From assembly GCA_965198045.1 (NCBI GenBank), contig CBDAOL010000011.1:1-64000 (forward strand): a DNA stretch of 64,000 nt, read 5' to 3'. A program made the translations under genes and the position numbers. The notes beneath the pieces were generated by a model. That model ran no database searches, was not told where the DNA came from, and was given only the letters and a program-made list of their open reading frames with translations. The stretch is from CBDDEC01 sp965198045 (GTDB taxonomy: Bacteria > Chloroflexota > Dehalococcoidia > UBA2979). Positions within the stretch are counted from its first letter, which is position 1. Every line of letters begins with the position of its first letter. This document shows positions 1 through 8,186 of this stretch, in pieces.

Positions 1-225
1 CGCGACGTGCGCCGCCAGCTCGGCGAGGCTCGCCAGGACACCGCCGTTGATCGAATCGCGGACACCCGCCACGTTGACCTCGGTTCGATGCAACACGAGG
101 CGTGCGCGACCCTCATCGAGCTCCGCCAGCTCCATGGAGAGCGCGGCGAGGAAGGGTTGCTGCCCCCACCAGCGCGAAATCGCCTCGTACGCGTCTGCTC
201 CGCCGAACGCCGGTTCACCGCTCAT
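1..225 (-). CDS. Partial PaaI-type hotdog thioesterase (N-terminal 75 codons)
   Basis: The gene reads in from the ATG at 225 and runs off the left edge, so only the first 75 residues are visible. They contain INGGVLASLAELAA, which matches the helix-start motif (HGG/NGG followed by a small-residue helix) of PaaI-like acyl-CoA thioesterases. The predicted activity is hydrolysis of an acyl-CoA thioester in the cytoplasm; the substrate cannot be told. Its ATG overlaps the stop of the upstream hotdog gene in an ATGA, so the two are probably translationally coupled and may form a heteromeric enzyme. The family call is fairly secure, but the C-terminal half of the fold is outside the window. Confidence 0.6.
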   Translation of the reverse strand, partial: MSGEPAFGGADAYEAISRWWGQQPFLAALSMELAELDEGRARLVLHRTEVNVAGVRDSINGGVLASLAELAAHVA

Positions 226-644
226 CGAGACGCCAGCTGGCGGATCGCGTACGTGCCGCGCCCACGCGCCACCACACTGCCGTCCTCGTCGTTCGCCACC
301 ACCTCGACGATCGCCATCGATGCATTCCGCTCGAGGACTTCGCAACGCACCGAGACCTCGCCGCGAGGCAACGCCACGTAGGTCAGGTTCATCTCGGCCG
401 TGCCGTTCATCTCCTCGCGCCGGTGGTCGATGGCGCTGCTCACCGCCGACACAAGCGCGAGGTCGGCCGCCGTGGTCACCACGAACGAGGAGACTGCGCC
501 CGCCGCCCCGCCGTCGATCCCCGCTTCGGAGGCCGGGACGCACGTCACGCGGTAGACGACGCCGCCGTCGCGCACCGAATCGACCTCGATGCCCAGCTCC
601 GCGTGGAGGCGGGGGATACCGCCCGGGAGACCTTCGTTCGCCAT
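222..644 (-). CDS. PaaI-family hotdog-fold thioesterase
   Basis: A protein of 140 residues, the usual size of a single hotdog domain. The core shows GAVSSFVVTTAADLALVSAV, corresponding to the long central helix, followed by beta strands with NLTYVALPRGEVSVRCEVLER, typical of the uncharacterised PaaI-like thioesterase clade. The expected role is acyl-CoA thioester hydrolysis. The canonical HGG is replaced by a GAA-type stretch, so the activity may differ. The ATG at 644 is preferred because GAGGAG lies five bases upstream; the GTG at 650 would overlap that ribosome site. The stop overlaps the start of the next hotdog gene by four bases, indicating a two-gene operon. Confidence 0.65.
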   Translation of the reverse strand: MANEGLPGGIPRLHAELGIEVDSVRDGGVVYRVTCVPASEAGIDGGAAGAVSSFVVTTAADLALVSAVSSAIDHRREEMNGTAEMNLTYVALPRGEVSVRCEVLERNASMAIVEVVANDEDGSVVARGRGTYAIRQLASR

Positions 645-727
645 CAACACTCCTCGTCCGGCGTTCCGACGGATAGCATGCGCGGACAGCCCGGCAGCGG
701 CCAGCGTGACGACGAAGGGAAGCGACG

Positions 728-1462
728 ATGGGAATCTTCGTACAACGCGAGTTCGTGGTCGGCCGTGACGACCGGCGGGAGTTCGAGGGCGCGAGCAGCC
801 TCGGCGTGTGGCCCGGGCAGCTCTACCACGGGTCGCTCATGATCGCGTTCGGCACCTGGGCCTTCGGCGGGCCGAGCGACTGCGTCGTCACCAACTCGGT
901 CTACGCCTCCTTCGATCACTGGACCGCCACCCGCGGGTGGGGCGAGTTCAATACGAATCCGGAGCGCGCCGCCGAGACGAAGCAGCTGCAGGACATCCGC
1001 GCCGGGCGTCCGAGGCTGATCGAACACTCGCGCGCGCGCATCATCGACTACAACGACGAGGTCTCCGAGCCGCAACCGCGTTGGCGTGAGCTCGGCGAAC
1101 CCACCCTCGAACCGGCCGCGACCTTCGGCCGCCAGTCCGTAGTCTCCGAGCTCACCTACGACCTCGAGGACGGCGCACAGGCCCGGTTCCTGGAGCTGTC
1201 GCGTGAGCAGATCTGGCCCTGGCTCGAGGCGCAGGGCGGGCGGCTGCTGATCTACGGCCGCGACCCCCTGGGTTCCGCGAACTCGGTGATCACGCTCTTC
1301 GCATTCCGCTCGATCGAGGCCTGGCACCATGTCTCACGGCCCAACGCCGACCAGCAGCCGCCCGCCGCCGTCGTGGCCGCGTGGGAGGAGCGCCACCAAC
1401 TCGTGCGCGACCAGAGGGGACGCATCCTGATGGTCCAGACCGACTTCGGCACGCCGGCCTAG
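728..1462 (+). CDS. Uncharacterised protein with two NIPSNAP-like alpha/beta-barrel halves
   Basis: A protein of 244 residues with no signal peptide or membrane segment. The N-terminal half (MGIFVQREFVVGRDDRREFE) and the C-terminal half (LLIYGRDPLGSANSVITLFAFRSIEAWHHV) both look like ferredoxin-like dimeric alpha/beta-barrel units of the NIPSNAP or EthD type, with an aromatic-rich 'F.S...W' segment in each. No catalytic motif is recognisable. GGAAG lies seven bases before the ATG. It is followed two bases later by the inositol monophosphatase-like gene, so the two are cotranscribed. The fold assignment is tentative and the function is unknown. Confidence 0.45.
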   Translation: MGIFVQREFVVGRDDRREFEGASSLGVWPGQLYHGSLMIAFGTWAFGGPSDCVVTNSVYASFDHWTATRGWGEFNTNPERAAETKQLQDIRAGRPRLIEHSRARIIDYNDEVSEPQPRWRELGEPTLEPAATFGRQSVVSELTYDLEDGAQARFLELSREQIWPWLEAQGGRLLIYGRDPLGSANSVITLFAFRSIEAWHHVSRPNADQQPPAAVVAAWEERHQLVRDQRGRILMVQTDFGTPA

Positions 1463-1464
1463 CC

Positions 1465-2454
1465 GTGACCGAGACGGCGCTGCCGCCCGAGTCACCGCCT
1501 CCGCTCGAGGACCTCGAGGCGATCGAGGCGCTGGCCGTGGAGCTGGCCCGCGCCGCCGGAGAGCAGGCGACCGCGGCGCTGGGCAGCGGATTCGATGTCG
1601 AGTACAAGAGCGAGCAGGAGAGCGAAGAGCAGGCGGGCGGGCGTGCTCCACGGCGCGAACGCGAGGGCGCGCCCCACGACCCCGTCTCCGAGATCGACCG
1701 CGCGGTCGAGGCTCTGATTCGCGAGCGCGTCGGCGAGCGCTTCCCCTCGCACGCCATCATCGGCGAGGAGGTCGATGTTCACCCCGAGGCAGACGCCGAG
1801 GTGGTGTGGGTGATCGATCCGATCGACGGCACGATGAACTTCGTGAACGGCTTTCCGCTGTTCGCCGTCTCGATTGGCGTGCTGCACGAGGGCCTACCCG
1901 TCGCCGGAGCCGTCTGGGTCGGCGCGACGCACCGCCTGGCGCCGGGCGTCTACCACGCCCGCGAAGGCAGTCCACTCCATCTCGATGGTGAACCGATGGA
2001 GCGCGACGCCACGGCGGCGGGCGTGCGCCGTCGCCTCGCCGCCGCGCCGGGCGGCGCCTCGGGCGGCACGCGCGAGTGGGACCACCGCGTCACCGGCTCC
2101 ATCGCCCTCGAGGCGGCCTACGTCGCCGCCGGCATCTTCACCTCGGCGGTGTTTGGCGGACCCCGCATCTGGGACATCGCGGGGGGCGCAGCCCTCGCCC
2201 GCGCCGCCGGCCTCGAGGCCTGGACCCGCGACGCCCGCGGTCAGTGGCTCCCCTTCGAGCGTTTCGAAGCGCCCGACCAACCGATCCGCCGCCGCGACGA
2301 CCCCGAACGCGACGCCACCCTCCGCGACTGGCGTCGCACACTCGTCATCGGCACGCCCGAAGCGACCGGCCTCATCCGCGACCGCCGCCCGCCCCCAAGC
2401 ACCCTCGCACGCTGGTGGCGACGACTCCGCCGCACGGTGGGGATGGGGCGCTAG
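1465..2454 (+). CDS. Inositol monophosphatase family protein
   Basis: A protein of 329 residues from the GTG at 1465. It carries the three metal-site signatures of the lithium-sensitive phosphatase family: IIGEEVD around residue 93, DPIDGTMNFV around residue 115, and IWDIAGGAALARAAGLEAW near residue 240. These predict Mg-dependent hydrolysis of a small phosphomonoester such as inositol-1-phosphate, fructose-1,6-bisphosphate or a nucleotide bisphosphate. Residues 55-70 hold a Glu- and Arg-rich insert, and the last 70 residues form a basic, Arg/Pro-rich extension beyond the usual domain. It starts two bases after the preceding gene. The substrate cannot be told from sequence. Confidence 0.8.
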   Translation: MTETALPPESPPPLEDLEAIEALAVELARAAGEQATAALGSGFDVEYKSEQESEEQAGGRAPRREREGAPHDPVSEIDRAVEALIRERVGERFPSHAIIGEEVDVHPEADAEVVWVIDPIDGTMNFVNGFPLFAVSIGVLHEGLPVAGAVWVGATHRLAPGVYHAREGSPLHLDGEPMERDATAAGVRRRLAAAPGGASGGTREWDHRVTGSIALEAAYVAAGIFTSAVFGGPRIWDIAGGAALARAAGLEAWTRDARGQWLPFERFEAPDQPIRRRDDPERDATLRDWRRTLVIGTPEATGLIRDRRPPPSTLARWWRRLRRTVGMGR

Positions 2455-2455
2455 C

Positions 2456-3235
2456 TCACACCAACGGCCAGGGGACGCAGCGCCAGGGGTACATCTCTGG
2501 GAGGACCGGGTGCCCGACGAATTCGTCGATGCGTTCGGCCAGCGCTTCCACCTCGCCGACATCGAGGCAGGATCGGAGCGTCTCGGCGGCGGCGTCGCCG
2601 TCGAGGAGGCACTCGCGCGCGCAGCGCAGGTCGGTCACCCAGGCGTCGCCGGCCTCACTGCCCGCGTAGTCCCAGATCACCGTGCGCAGCTTCGGGTGGC
2701 GGTGGAAGCAAAGGCCATTGTCGATGCACCACAGCGCGCCATCCGGGTCGAGCAGGACGTGCCCGCCCTTGCGGTCCGCGTTGTTGGCGACGAGGTCGAA
2801 CACCGCGATCTGCGCCAGCCGCTCGTCGTACTCGTCGGTCTCACGCAATACGAAGTAGTGCTCGCGCGGCTGGTGGTCGATGAGCAACTGCATCGACCCG
2901 ATGCCGTGCGGGCCATCGACCTCGACGGTCGGCGGCACGAGGTCCCAGCCGAGCAGCTGCGAGAGTGCGAACGCGCCGATCTCGCGCTGATAGAGCGTGC
3001 CCATCGGGAAGTCGTGGAGCGGGCGCTCGCCCGTCTCCGGCTTGTAGACGCCGAGGCCGCGCCCCGCCTCGGCGTGATCGAGTTCCGAAATGAAGACGTA
3101 GTTCGAGGAGTCGTACACGAGCCTCAAATCCGTCAGCTCGGCGTCGCGGAGCGCCTCGACGACGCCGGGCGTGTCGGGCCGCCACGGATTCCGCGTCGTG
3201 GCTACGTCCGTTTCGCTGCTGTCGGGCGTGGTCAT
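2456..3235 (-). CDS. SCO1664 family protein (PI3/4-kinase-like fold)
   Basis: A protein of 259 residues. It has the features of the actinobacterial SCO1664 family, a distant relative of phosphoinositide 3/4-kinases: FISELDHAEAGRGLGVYKPE as nucleotide-binding strands, FDLVANNADRKGGHVLLD as catalytic loop (with D-R-K-x-G-H), and LWCIDNGLCFH as metal-binding segment. Kinase activity is inferred; the family's substrate is unknown. TACAAT sits exactly six bases before the ATG, so the transcript is probably leaderless. In other genomes this gene is often beside a DUF3090 gene, which is absent here. It overlaps nothing but ends one base after the convergent phosphatase gene. Confidence 0.75.
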   Translation of the reverse strand: MTTPDSSETDVATTRNPWRPDTPGVVEALRDAELTDLRLVYDSSNYVFISELDHAEAGRGLGVYKPETGERPLHDFPMGTLYQREIGAFALSQLLGWDLVPPTVEVDGPHGIGSMQLLIDHQPREHYFVLRETDEYDERLAQIAVFDLVANNADRKGGHVLLDPDGALWCIDNGLCFHRHPKLRTVIWDYAGSEAGDAWVTDLRCARECLLDGDAAAETLRSCLDVGEVEALAERIDEFVGHPVLPEMYPWRCVPWPLV

Positions 3236-3278
3236 GCCTCGATTGTACCGGCGGCGGCAGACGTCCGAGGCGGCGCGG

Positions 3279-4124
3279 TCACGCCTGCACGACCTCGCGG
3301 TCGTGGATGCCGAGGCCGACACGCATGGCGCAGGTGTGCATCATCATCGTCGAGAGCGCCGGCAGAGCGTTGTCGACGACCGTGCGCGCAGCCCCCGCTT
3401 CCTCCGGCGCCACGCCGGCCGCGTTGAGCGCGTCCGCGGTGAGGTCCAGCGGCTCCGCAAGGAAGCGCGCGCCGGCGCGGGCGTAGTAGTAGAGCGCGCG
3501 CCCGCGGCGACGGAAGTCGGGGTACGCCGAGAGGTGCTGCAGCTCCTCCCACGCCGGTTCGAGGTAGCGTGGCCACCGCGCAACGGCCCGGTACAGATCC
3601 GGCGCGCCCGACAGTCCGAGCACCTCTGCCATTTCGGGCAGCGGCGCCGTCTCAGGCGGCGCGAGCTGGACCGCTGTGTCGAGATGCGCCGTGTCGCGTT
3701 CGCTCCACGCCCGCTCCTCGACGCGCCCCTGGCCGCCGACGCGCCCGCGCTGGAAGCCCTCGGCGACCGCCGAGGTCAGCAGCAGCAGTTGCGGGTGCAG
3801 CCAGTGGAACACGTCGAGGACGGCGACCAGCTCATCCAGGTCGGTGCTGGCCAGCCCGCCCTCGATCAGCGTCTGCTGGCCGAGCTGTGGCGCGTAGACC
3901 TCCTCGACGGCATCCAGCGCCATGTCGGCCATGTACAGCGCGCTGCCCAGGAATCCAGCGGTATCCACCGACGTCGCTAGCTGCGCCCAAAGGTACGCCA
4001 ACAGCGTCGGCGCGACCTCGAGGTCACGCAGCAGCGAGGGTGCGAACGGCGTTCGAAGCGCCGAAGCGATTGCGGCCGCGGTTCCGCCAGCGTCGTCAGG
4101 CAGGCCCATTGGTAGCGGCTCCAT
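3279..4124 (-). CDS. DehI-like halocarboxylic acid dehalogenase family protein
   Basis: A protein of 281 residues, almost entirely helical by composition. Two similar halves can be recognised: FHWLHPQLLLLTSAVAEGF with its surroundings, and ARWPRYLEPAWEELQHLSAY. This matches the pseudo-dimeric all-alpha architecture of DehI, the non-stereospecific 2-haloacid dehalogenase, and of its many uncharacterised homologues. Family membership is moderately secure. Dehalogenase activity is not, because I cannot confirm the catalytic Asp. The ATG at 4124 and an internal ATG at 4109 are both possible starts. The gene lies 43 bases upstream of the SCO1664-like gene on the same strand and diverges from the small interrupted frame at 4202. 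Confidence 0.55.
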   Translation of the reverse strand: MEPLPMGLPDDAGGTAAAIASALRTPFAPSLLRDLEVAPTLLAYLWAQLATSVDTAGFLGSALYMADMALDAVEEVYAPQLGQQTLIEGGLASTDLDELVAVLDVFHWLHPQLLLLTSAVAEGFQRGRVGGQGRVEERAWSERDTAHLDTAVQLAPPETAPLPEMAEVLGLSGAPDLYRAVARWPRYLEPAWEELQHLSAYPDFRRRGRALYYYARAGARFLAEPLDLTADALNAAGVAPEEAGAARTVVDNALPALSTMMMHTCAMRVGLGIHDREVVQA

Positions 4125-4201
4125 TAGTAGATTTCGCCAGAATTTCTCCGCGACGAGTCGCTATCCTCGCCGTACCGCCAGCCCCCTCCAAGAGGACGCG
4201 C

Positions 4202-4582
4202 ATGTCAGAGAACCTCTGTTCAGCGATCCATCAGAGCGTAACGACTTTTGTCGAGACCCCGCGCGGGCGTGAGCTGGCGCAGCGCGGCCGTCGAGGCGAG
4301 TTGGAGCCCGGAGAGTTCTTCGCTGCCGCCTGTATAGACGCGAAGGTGCCGGTGCTCGACCACCTCGCGCAGTCGTTCGAAGTGCTTCCCGACAACCTCG
4401 AGCAGGCCTATCTGTAGGCATGGGCGCTGGCTGAGCAATCGGCGCGGGGTTTCGACCTCGACTGGCGGCTCGACGATAGGCGTATCGCCGAGGGCGTCAA
4501 GGTGCGCTATCGCCTCGAGCTGGAGGCGGACTGCGTACGGTTCGTCATCGACGCGATCGCCGAAACCCCCGTCACCGCCTGA
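4202..4582 (+). pseudogene. Small unknown gene interrupted by one in-frame amber codon
   Basis: A frame beginning at the ATG at 4202 encodes 71 residues to a TAG at 4415-4417. The same frame then stays open for 54 more codons to a TGA at 4580-4582. The downstream part (AWALAEQSARGFDLDWRLDD and following) has normal coding composition and no start codon of its own in frame, so one 126-residue gene split by a nonsense mutation is the simplest reading. The ribosome site AAGAGGAC precedes the ATG. I do not recognise the family. Stop-codon readthrough or a sequence error remain possible. Confidence 0.5.
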
Positions 4583-4630
4583 ACCTCGGCCCGTTCGAGG
4601 CCATCCCAACAGACGGGTGAGTTCGCCAGC

Positions 4631-5649
4631 GTGTCAGACGGCTCTCCCCCGGCACGGCGTGCGTGGCGGCTCCCGCTCGCGAGCAGCCTGGCGCTCACGA
4701 TAGCCGCGGTCGCCCTCGCCGTTGCGCCTTCGTCGATCAACTCGCAGTCGAACGAGCTCGTCGGCGACTTCCCGGCTTCAACGGCTTCGTGGGGCGTCGT
4801 GTCCAACGCTACGACGGCCGCGGAAGGCGGCGCGCTGCGTGTGACGGCGACCGTCGCCGCGCAGTTCGGCGTCTGCTCCGGCCTGCTCGGGGGCGTCGAG
4901 GGCGGGTGGAGCGTCGACGCGTCCGCGGTGATCGACGCTAGCGACGACATCCGATCGAGCTGGTGCGTATCACCGAAGTGCTCGCGGACCCGGCGGCGCC
5001 CGGGAACGATGCGTCGTTCGAGTGGGTCGAGCTCACGAACTACGGCGACGAGACCGTCTGGCTGATCGGCGTCGCGCTCGAGGATGCTTCTGGGCGTACA
5101 GACGTCGAGGCGCACCTCGAACCGCGGGGGGTGTTGGTCGTGGCGGCCGCCGAGGCGGAGGTCGGCGACGCCGCCCATGTGCTGCGCGTCGAACGCATCG
5201 GCAACGGCCTGCGCAACGATGGCGACGTGCTGCCCCTCGTCGGCGCCGGCGAGACGATCGACGAGGCGAGCTGCGGCGATAGCGTCGGTGCGGAGCAGCG
5301 CCCGGGCGCCGGCCAGAGCCTCGAGCGTTGGTTTGATCGCAGTGGCGCGTTCCTCGGCGCTCGAGTCGCGAACACGCCCACGCCGGGCCACCGCACGGAG
5401 CCACCGCCGGTCTCCACGCCCGACGCGAACGCCGCGCCCGATGCGGACCGGACGGCTGCGCCCGTCGCCCCGTCGACCGCCGAGGCAGCCTCGACCGCGA
5501 CGCCACCGTCGCCATCGGCCTCGACGGTCGGAGCGAGCGACACGAACGTCGCGGTCTACCTCGTGCTGTTCACGATCGCCGGGATCGCGCTCGGTGGGGT
5601 CGGGGTCTACCGGGCGATGGAGGTCCTACAGGACCGACGGCGAGACTGA
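4631..5649 (+). pseudogene. Frame-disrupted lamin-tail-domain (LTD) surface protein
   Basis: The frame from the GTG at 4631 encodes an N-terminal signal or anchor helix (residues 15-33) and a secreted segment ending in SAVIDASDD. The lamin tail domain (RITEVLADP, FEWVELTNYGDETVWLIG) is encoded in another frame, open only from 4942. A missing base near 4945-4960 would join them as ...ASDD-I-ELVRITEVLADP.... The remainder has a Thr/Pro/Ala-rich stalk and a C-terminal membrane helix (VAVYLVLFTIAGIALGGVGV) with a basic tail, so the intact product would be cell-surface anchored. LTD modules are usually adhesive or carbohydrate-linked. The gene is either a recent pseudogene or affected by a one-base error. 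Confidence 0.6.
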
Positions 5650-5662
5650 AGCCAGTCCGCGG

Positions 5663-6331
5663 CTAGGCGATCGGGACGTTGTCGATGCCTGCACCACGCT
5701 CACGGTGGGCGCGCTCGACGATCGCAAGCACCTCGTCCGCGGTGTCCACGACCTCGAACAGCATTCGATCCTCACCGGCGATCAGGTTCCGCTCGACGAG
5801 GACGCGATCGATCCAGTCGGTGAGGCCGCCCCAGTACTCGCGACCGACGAGGATCATCGGGAAGCGCTCGACCTTGCCCGTCTGGATCAGCGTCACGGTC
5901 TCGAAGAACTCATCGAGCGTGCCGAACCCGCCCGGGAACAACACGAATGCCGTCGCATACTTCACGAGCATGACCTTGCGCACGAAGAAGTAACGGAAGT
6001 CGAGCGACAGGGTCTGGTACGGGTTTGCCACCTCGTCGGTCCGGAGCTTGATCGCCAGGCCAGCCGAGGCAGCGCCCGCTTCGAGGGCGCCGCGATTCGC
6101 GCCCTCCATGGCGCCGGGGCCGCCGCCGGTTACAACCGAGAAACCAGCCTCGCCGAGGCGGCGACCGACCTCGCGCGCCAGCACGTAATCGTCCGAGCCC
6201 TCCTTGCTGCGTGCCGAGCCGTAGATGGTCACCGCGGGGCGCAACTGGGCCAGCACGTCGAAGCCCATCACGAACTCCGACATGATGCGGAACATGCGCC
6301 AGGCCTCGTGCGGCTCGTCGATACGGTTCAT
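5663..6331 (-). CDS. LOG family protein (TIGR00730-type Rossmann fold)
   Basis: A protein of 222 residues. It carries VVTGGGPGAMEGANRGAL near residue 70 and PGGFGTLDEFFETVTLIQTG near residue 140, the paired motifs (GGGxGxM and PGGxGTxxE) of the LOG family. Members are cytokinin-riboside 5'-monophosphate phosphoribohydrolases or related nucleotide hydrolases, often mislabelled lysine decarboxylases. The activity is inferred to be cytosolic N-glycosidic cleavage of a nucleoside monophosphate. The ATG at 6331 is chosen because GAGGTG lies four bases upstream; a GTG at 6337 is the alternative. It converges with the LTD gene and diverges from ispH. Confidence 0.85.
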   Translation of the reverse strand: MNRIDEPHEAWRMFRIMSEFVMGFDVLAQLRPAVTIYGSARSKEGSDDYVLAREVGRRLGEAGFSVVTGGGPGAMEGANRGALEAGAASAGLAIKLRTDEVANPYQTLSLDFRYFFVRKVMLVKYATAFVLFPGGFGTLDEFFETVTLIQTGKVERFPMILVGREYWGGLTDWIDRVLVERNLIAGEDRMLFEVVDTADEVLAIVERAHRERGAGIDNVPIA

Positions 6332-6382
6332 GGGCACCTCGGCTGTCGCTGCACGCCGCCGACGCTACGGCGGCCCGGACAC

Positions 6383-6388
6383 TACAAT
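6383..6388 (+). promoter_or_regulatory. -10 box of a leaderless ispH transcript
   Basis: TACAAT ends eight bases before the ispH ATG at 6397, so transcription would begin at or next to the start codon. No clear -35 box is present. Confidence 0.45.
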
Positions 6389-6396
6389 CGTAGGGA

Positions 6397-7329
6397 ATGG
6401 GGCATCGGATGCCGAACACCGTACTCCTGGCCGCACCTCGAGGCTTCTGCGCGGGCGTCGTGCGGGCCATCGACGTGCTGGAACAAGTCCTCGATCGCGA
6501 GGACGGACCGGTCTACGCGTTCCACGAGATCGTGCACAACCGGAGCGTCGTCGACAGCTTCCGCGCACGCGGAGCCATCTTTGTCGACGAGATCGACGAG
6601 GTGCCCGAGGGCTCGCGCATCGTCTTCTCCGCGCACGGCGTCTCGCCGGCCGTCGTCGAGGCCGCGGAACAGCGTCAGCTCCGCATCATCGACGCCACCT
6701 GTCCGCTCGTGACCAAGGTCCACCTCGAGGCGCGCAAGGCCGCGCGCGATGGGTTTGAAGTGCTCCTCGTCGGGCACGAAGGGCATGACGAGGTCGAGGG
6801 CACGAAGGGCGAGGCGCCAGAACAGACGCGCGTCGTCGACACGCCCCACGACGTGGCGACGGTGCCTTCCGGTGACCTCCCGGTCTTTGTCGTCACGCAG
6901 ACGACGCTCTCCGTCGACGACACGGCAGACACGATCGCCGCGATCCGCGAGCGCTTCCCGACCGCCGAGGTGCGCAACGACATCTGCTACGCCACGACGA
7001 ACCGGCAGGCCGCAGTGCGCCAGGTCGCGGAACGCGCTGGCGTCGTGATCGTCGTTGGCTCCGCCAACTCCTCGAACTCCGTGCGCCTGCGCGAGGTGGC
7101 GGCAGCCACGGGCACGCCCGCCTACCGCGTCGACGGCATCGAGGAGATCGACCCCGGTTGGTACGAGGGCGTGGATGTGGTCGGCCTCAGCGCCGGTGCT
7201 TCTGTTCCCGACAGCCTGCTCGAACCGATCATCGCCGACCTCCGCGACCGTGGGGTCAACACCGTCGAGCCGGTGGTGGTGGCGACAGAGACGGTCGAGT
7301 TCCGCATGCCCGAGGAACTCGAGCGCTAG
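6397..7329 (+). CDS. ispH: 4-hydroxy-3-methylbut-2-enyl diphosphate reductase
   Basis: A protein of 310 residues that catalyses the last step of the methylerythritol phosphate pathway, reducing HMBPP to isopentenyl and dimethylallyl diphosphate with a [4Fe-4S] cluster. The three cluster cysteines are visible at residue 18 (PRGFCAGV), 102 (DATCPLVTK) and 197 (NDICYATTNRQ). The substrate-binding segments HEIVHNRSVV, TQTTLSVDD, GSANSSNSVRL and GLSAGASVPDSLL are also present, and the length is typical. The ATG at 6397 or a second ATG at 6409 could start translation; a -10 box eight bases upstream favours a leaderless mRNA. Isoprenoids made this way would feed quinone and undecaprenyl lipid synthesis. 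Confidence 0.95.
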   Translation: MGHRMPNTVLLAAPRGFCAGVVRAIDVLEQVLDREDGPVYAFHEIVHNRSVVDSFRARGAIFVDEIDEVPEGSRIVFSAHGVSPAVVEAAEQRQLRIIDATCPLVTKVHLEARKAARDGFEVLLVGHEGHDEVEGTKGEAPEQTRVVDTPHDVATVPSGDLPVFVVTQTTLSVDDTADTIAAIRERFPTAEVRNDICYATTNRQAAVRQVAERAGVVIVVGSANSSNSVRLREVAAATGTPAYRVDGIEEIDPGWYEGVDVVGLSAGASVPDSLLEPIIADLRDRGVNTVEPVVVATETVEFRMPEELER

Positions 7330-7347
7330 CGCGGCGCGTCCTCGTCT

Positions 7348-7366
7348 GCGCATCCGATCGATGCGC
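7348..7366. terminator. Bidirectional terminator-like hairpin
   Basis: Arms GCGCATC and GATGCGC (7 bp) enclose a five-base loop between the convergent ispH and response-regulator genes. There is no long T tract, so its strength is uncertain. Confidence 0.4.
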
Positions 7367-7367
7367 C

Positions 7368-8030
7368 CTAACCGTCCTCATCTGGCGACGGAATCTGGTA
7401 GCCGACGCGTCGCACCGTCTGGATCACCTGTGGCGCACCGGCGGGGCGGAGCTTGCGACGCAGCCGCGAGACTTGCGCCTCCACGAAGTTCCGCGTCCGC
7501 ACATCCTCGAGGTGCCACACGGCGCGCGCGAGTTCCTCGATCGACACGGCGTGTCCGCGATGCCGCAGCAGGAACTCGAGGATCGCGAACTGGCGTTTCG
7601 AGAGACGGAGAGGACGCGAGTGGACGTAGGCGCGGTTCCCAGCCGGCCGCAGCGTGACACCCTCGGGACCCTCGAGGTCCTGACTGGGCCCGGGCAATGC
7701 GATCGATGCGAGCGCGGCTGTGACGAACACACGCGCCGCTTCGATGTCCACCGGGCGGAAGAGCTTCGAAACGACATTGAGGCCGGGCGGGACAGCGCGT
7801 GCGTCGCCCGCATCGATACCGACGATGGGGATCCCGCCGAGCAGCGCCGCGGTCTCCACCGGACGCACCATCGCCAGGTCCAGGATGGCCACGTCGATGA
7901 GGCTCACCTGCGCTGACGCGAGCTGCAACGGCGACGTCGCAAGTTCGACGCGGTGCTCCTCGGCTTCGAGCATTGCCGCGAGAGCAATCCTGAACGAAGC
8001 GTCGGCCTCTGCCAGCAGGATGCGTGCCAT
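7368..8030 (-). CDS. Orphan OmpR/PhoB-type response regulator
   Basis: A protein of 220 residues with an N-terminal receiver domain (1-115) and a C-terminal winged helix (125-215). The receiver keeps acidic residues E8 and D10, the phospho-acceptor-like D51 in VAILDLAMV, and K89 in VVSKLFRP. It is divergent and short in the middle, so phosphorylation is uncertain. The DNA-binding part reads LRLSKRQFAILEFLLRHRGHAVSIEELARAVW and then RNFVEAQVSRLRRKLRP, typical of the OmpR family. No histidine kinase gene is adjacent. About 105 bases upstream of its start lie 11-bp-spaced direct repeats that look like its own operator. Confidence 0.8.
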   Translation of the reverse strand: MARILLAEADASFRIALAAMLEAEEHRVELATSPLQLASAQVSLIDVAILDLAMVRPVETAALLGGIPIVGIDAGDARAVPPGLNVVSKLFRPVDIEAARVFVTAALASIALPGPSQDLEGPEGVTLRPAGNRAYVHSRPLRLSKRQFAILEFLLRHRGHAVSIEELARAVWHLEDVRTRNFVEAQVSRLRRKLRPAGAPQVIQTVRRVGYQIPSPDEDG

Positions 8031-8134
8031 CGCGCCTCGCAGCCCCCGAGCGTCGAGGTCGCGAGCGGCGTGGATGCCTCGACCGTAGCGCTCAGCCGAG
8101 CGTAGGAAGTGACGGACCGCGATCCGGTGGCCGT

Positions 8135-8186
8135 GTCAGGAATGGCGTCAGGTTTCCATCAGGTTCTCGTCAGGAACGCGGTTCAG
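8135..8186 (-). promoter_or_regulatory. Direct-repeat operator candidate (TCAGG every 11-12 bp)
   Basis: TCAGG occurs at 8136, 8148, 8159 and 8170, and TCAG at 8183, that is with 11-13 base spacing, upstream of the OmpR-type regulator start at 8030. Direct repeats with an 11-bp period are the classic binding architecture of OmpR/PhoB-family proteins, so autoregulation is likely. Confidence 0.45.
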
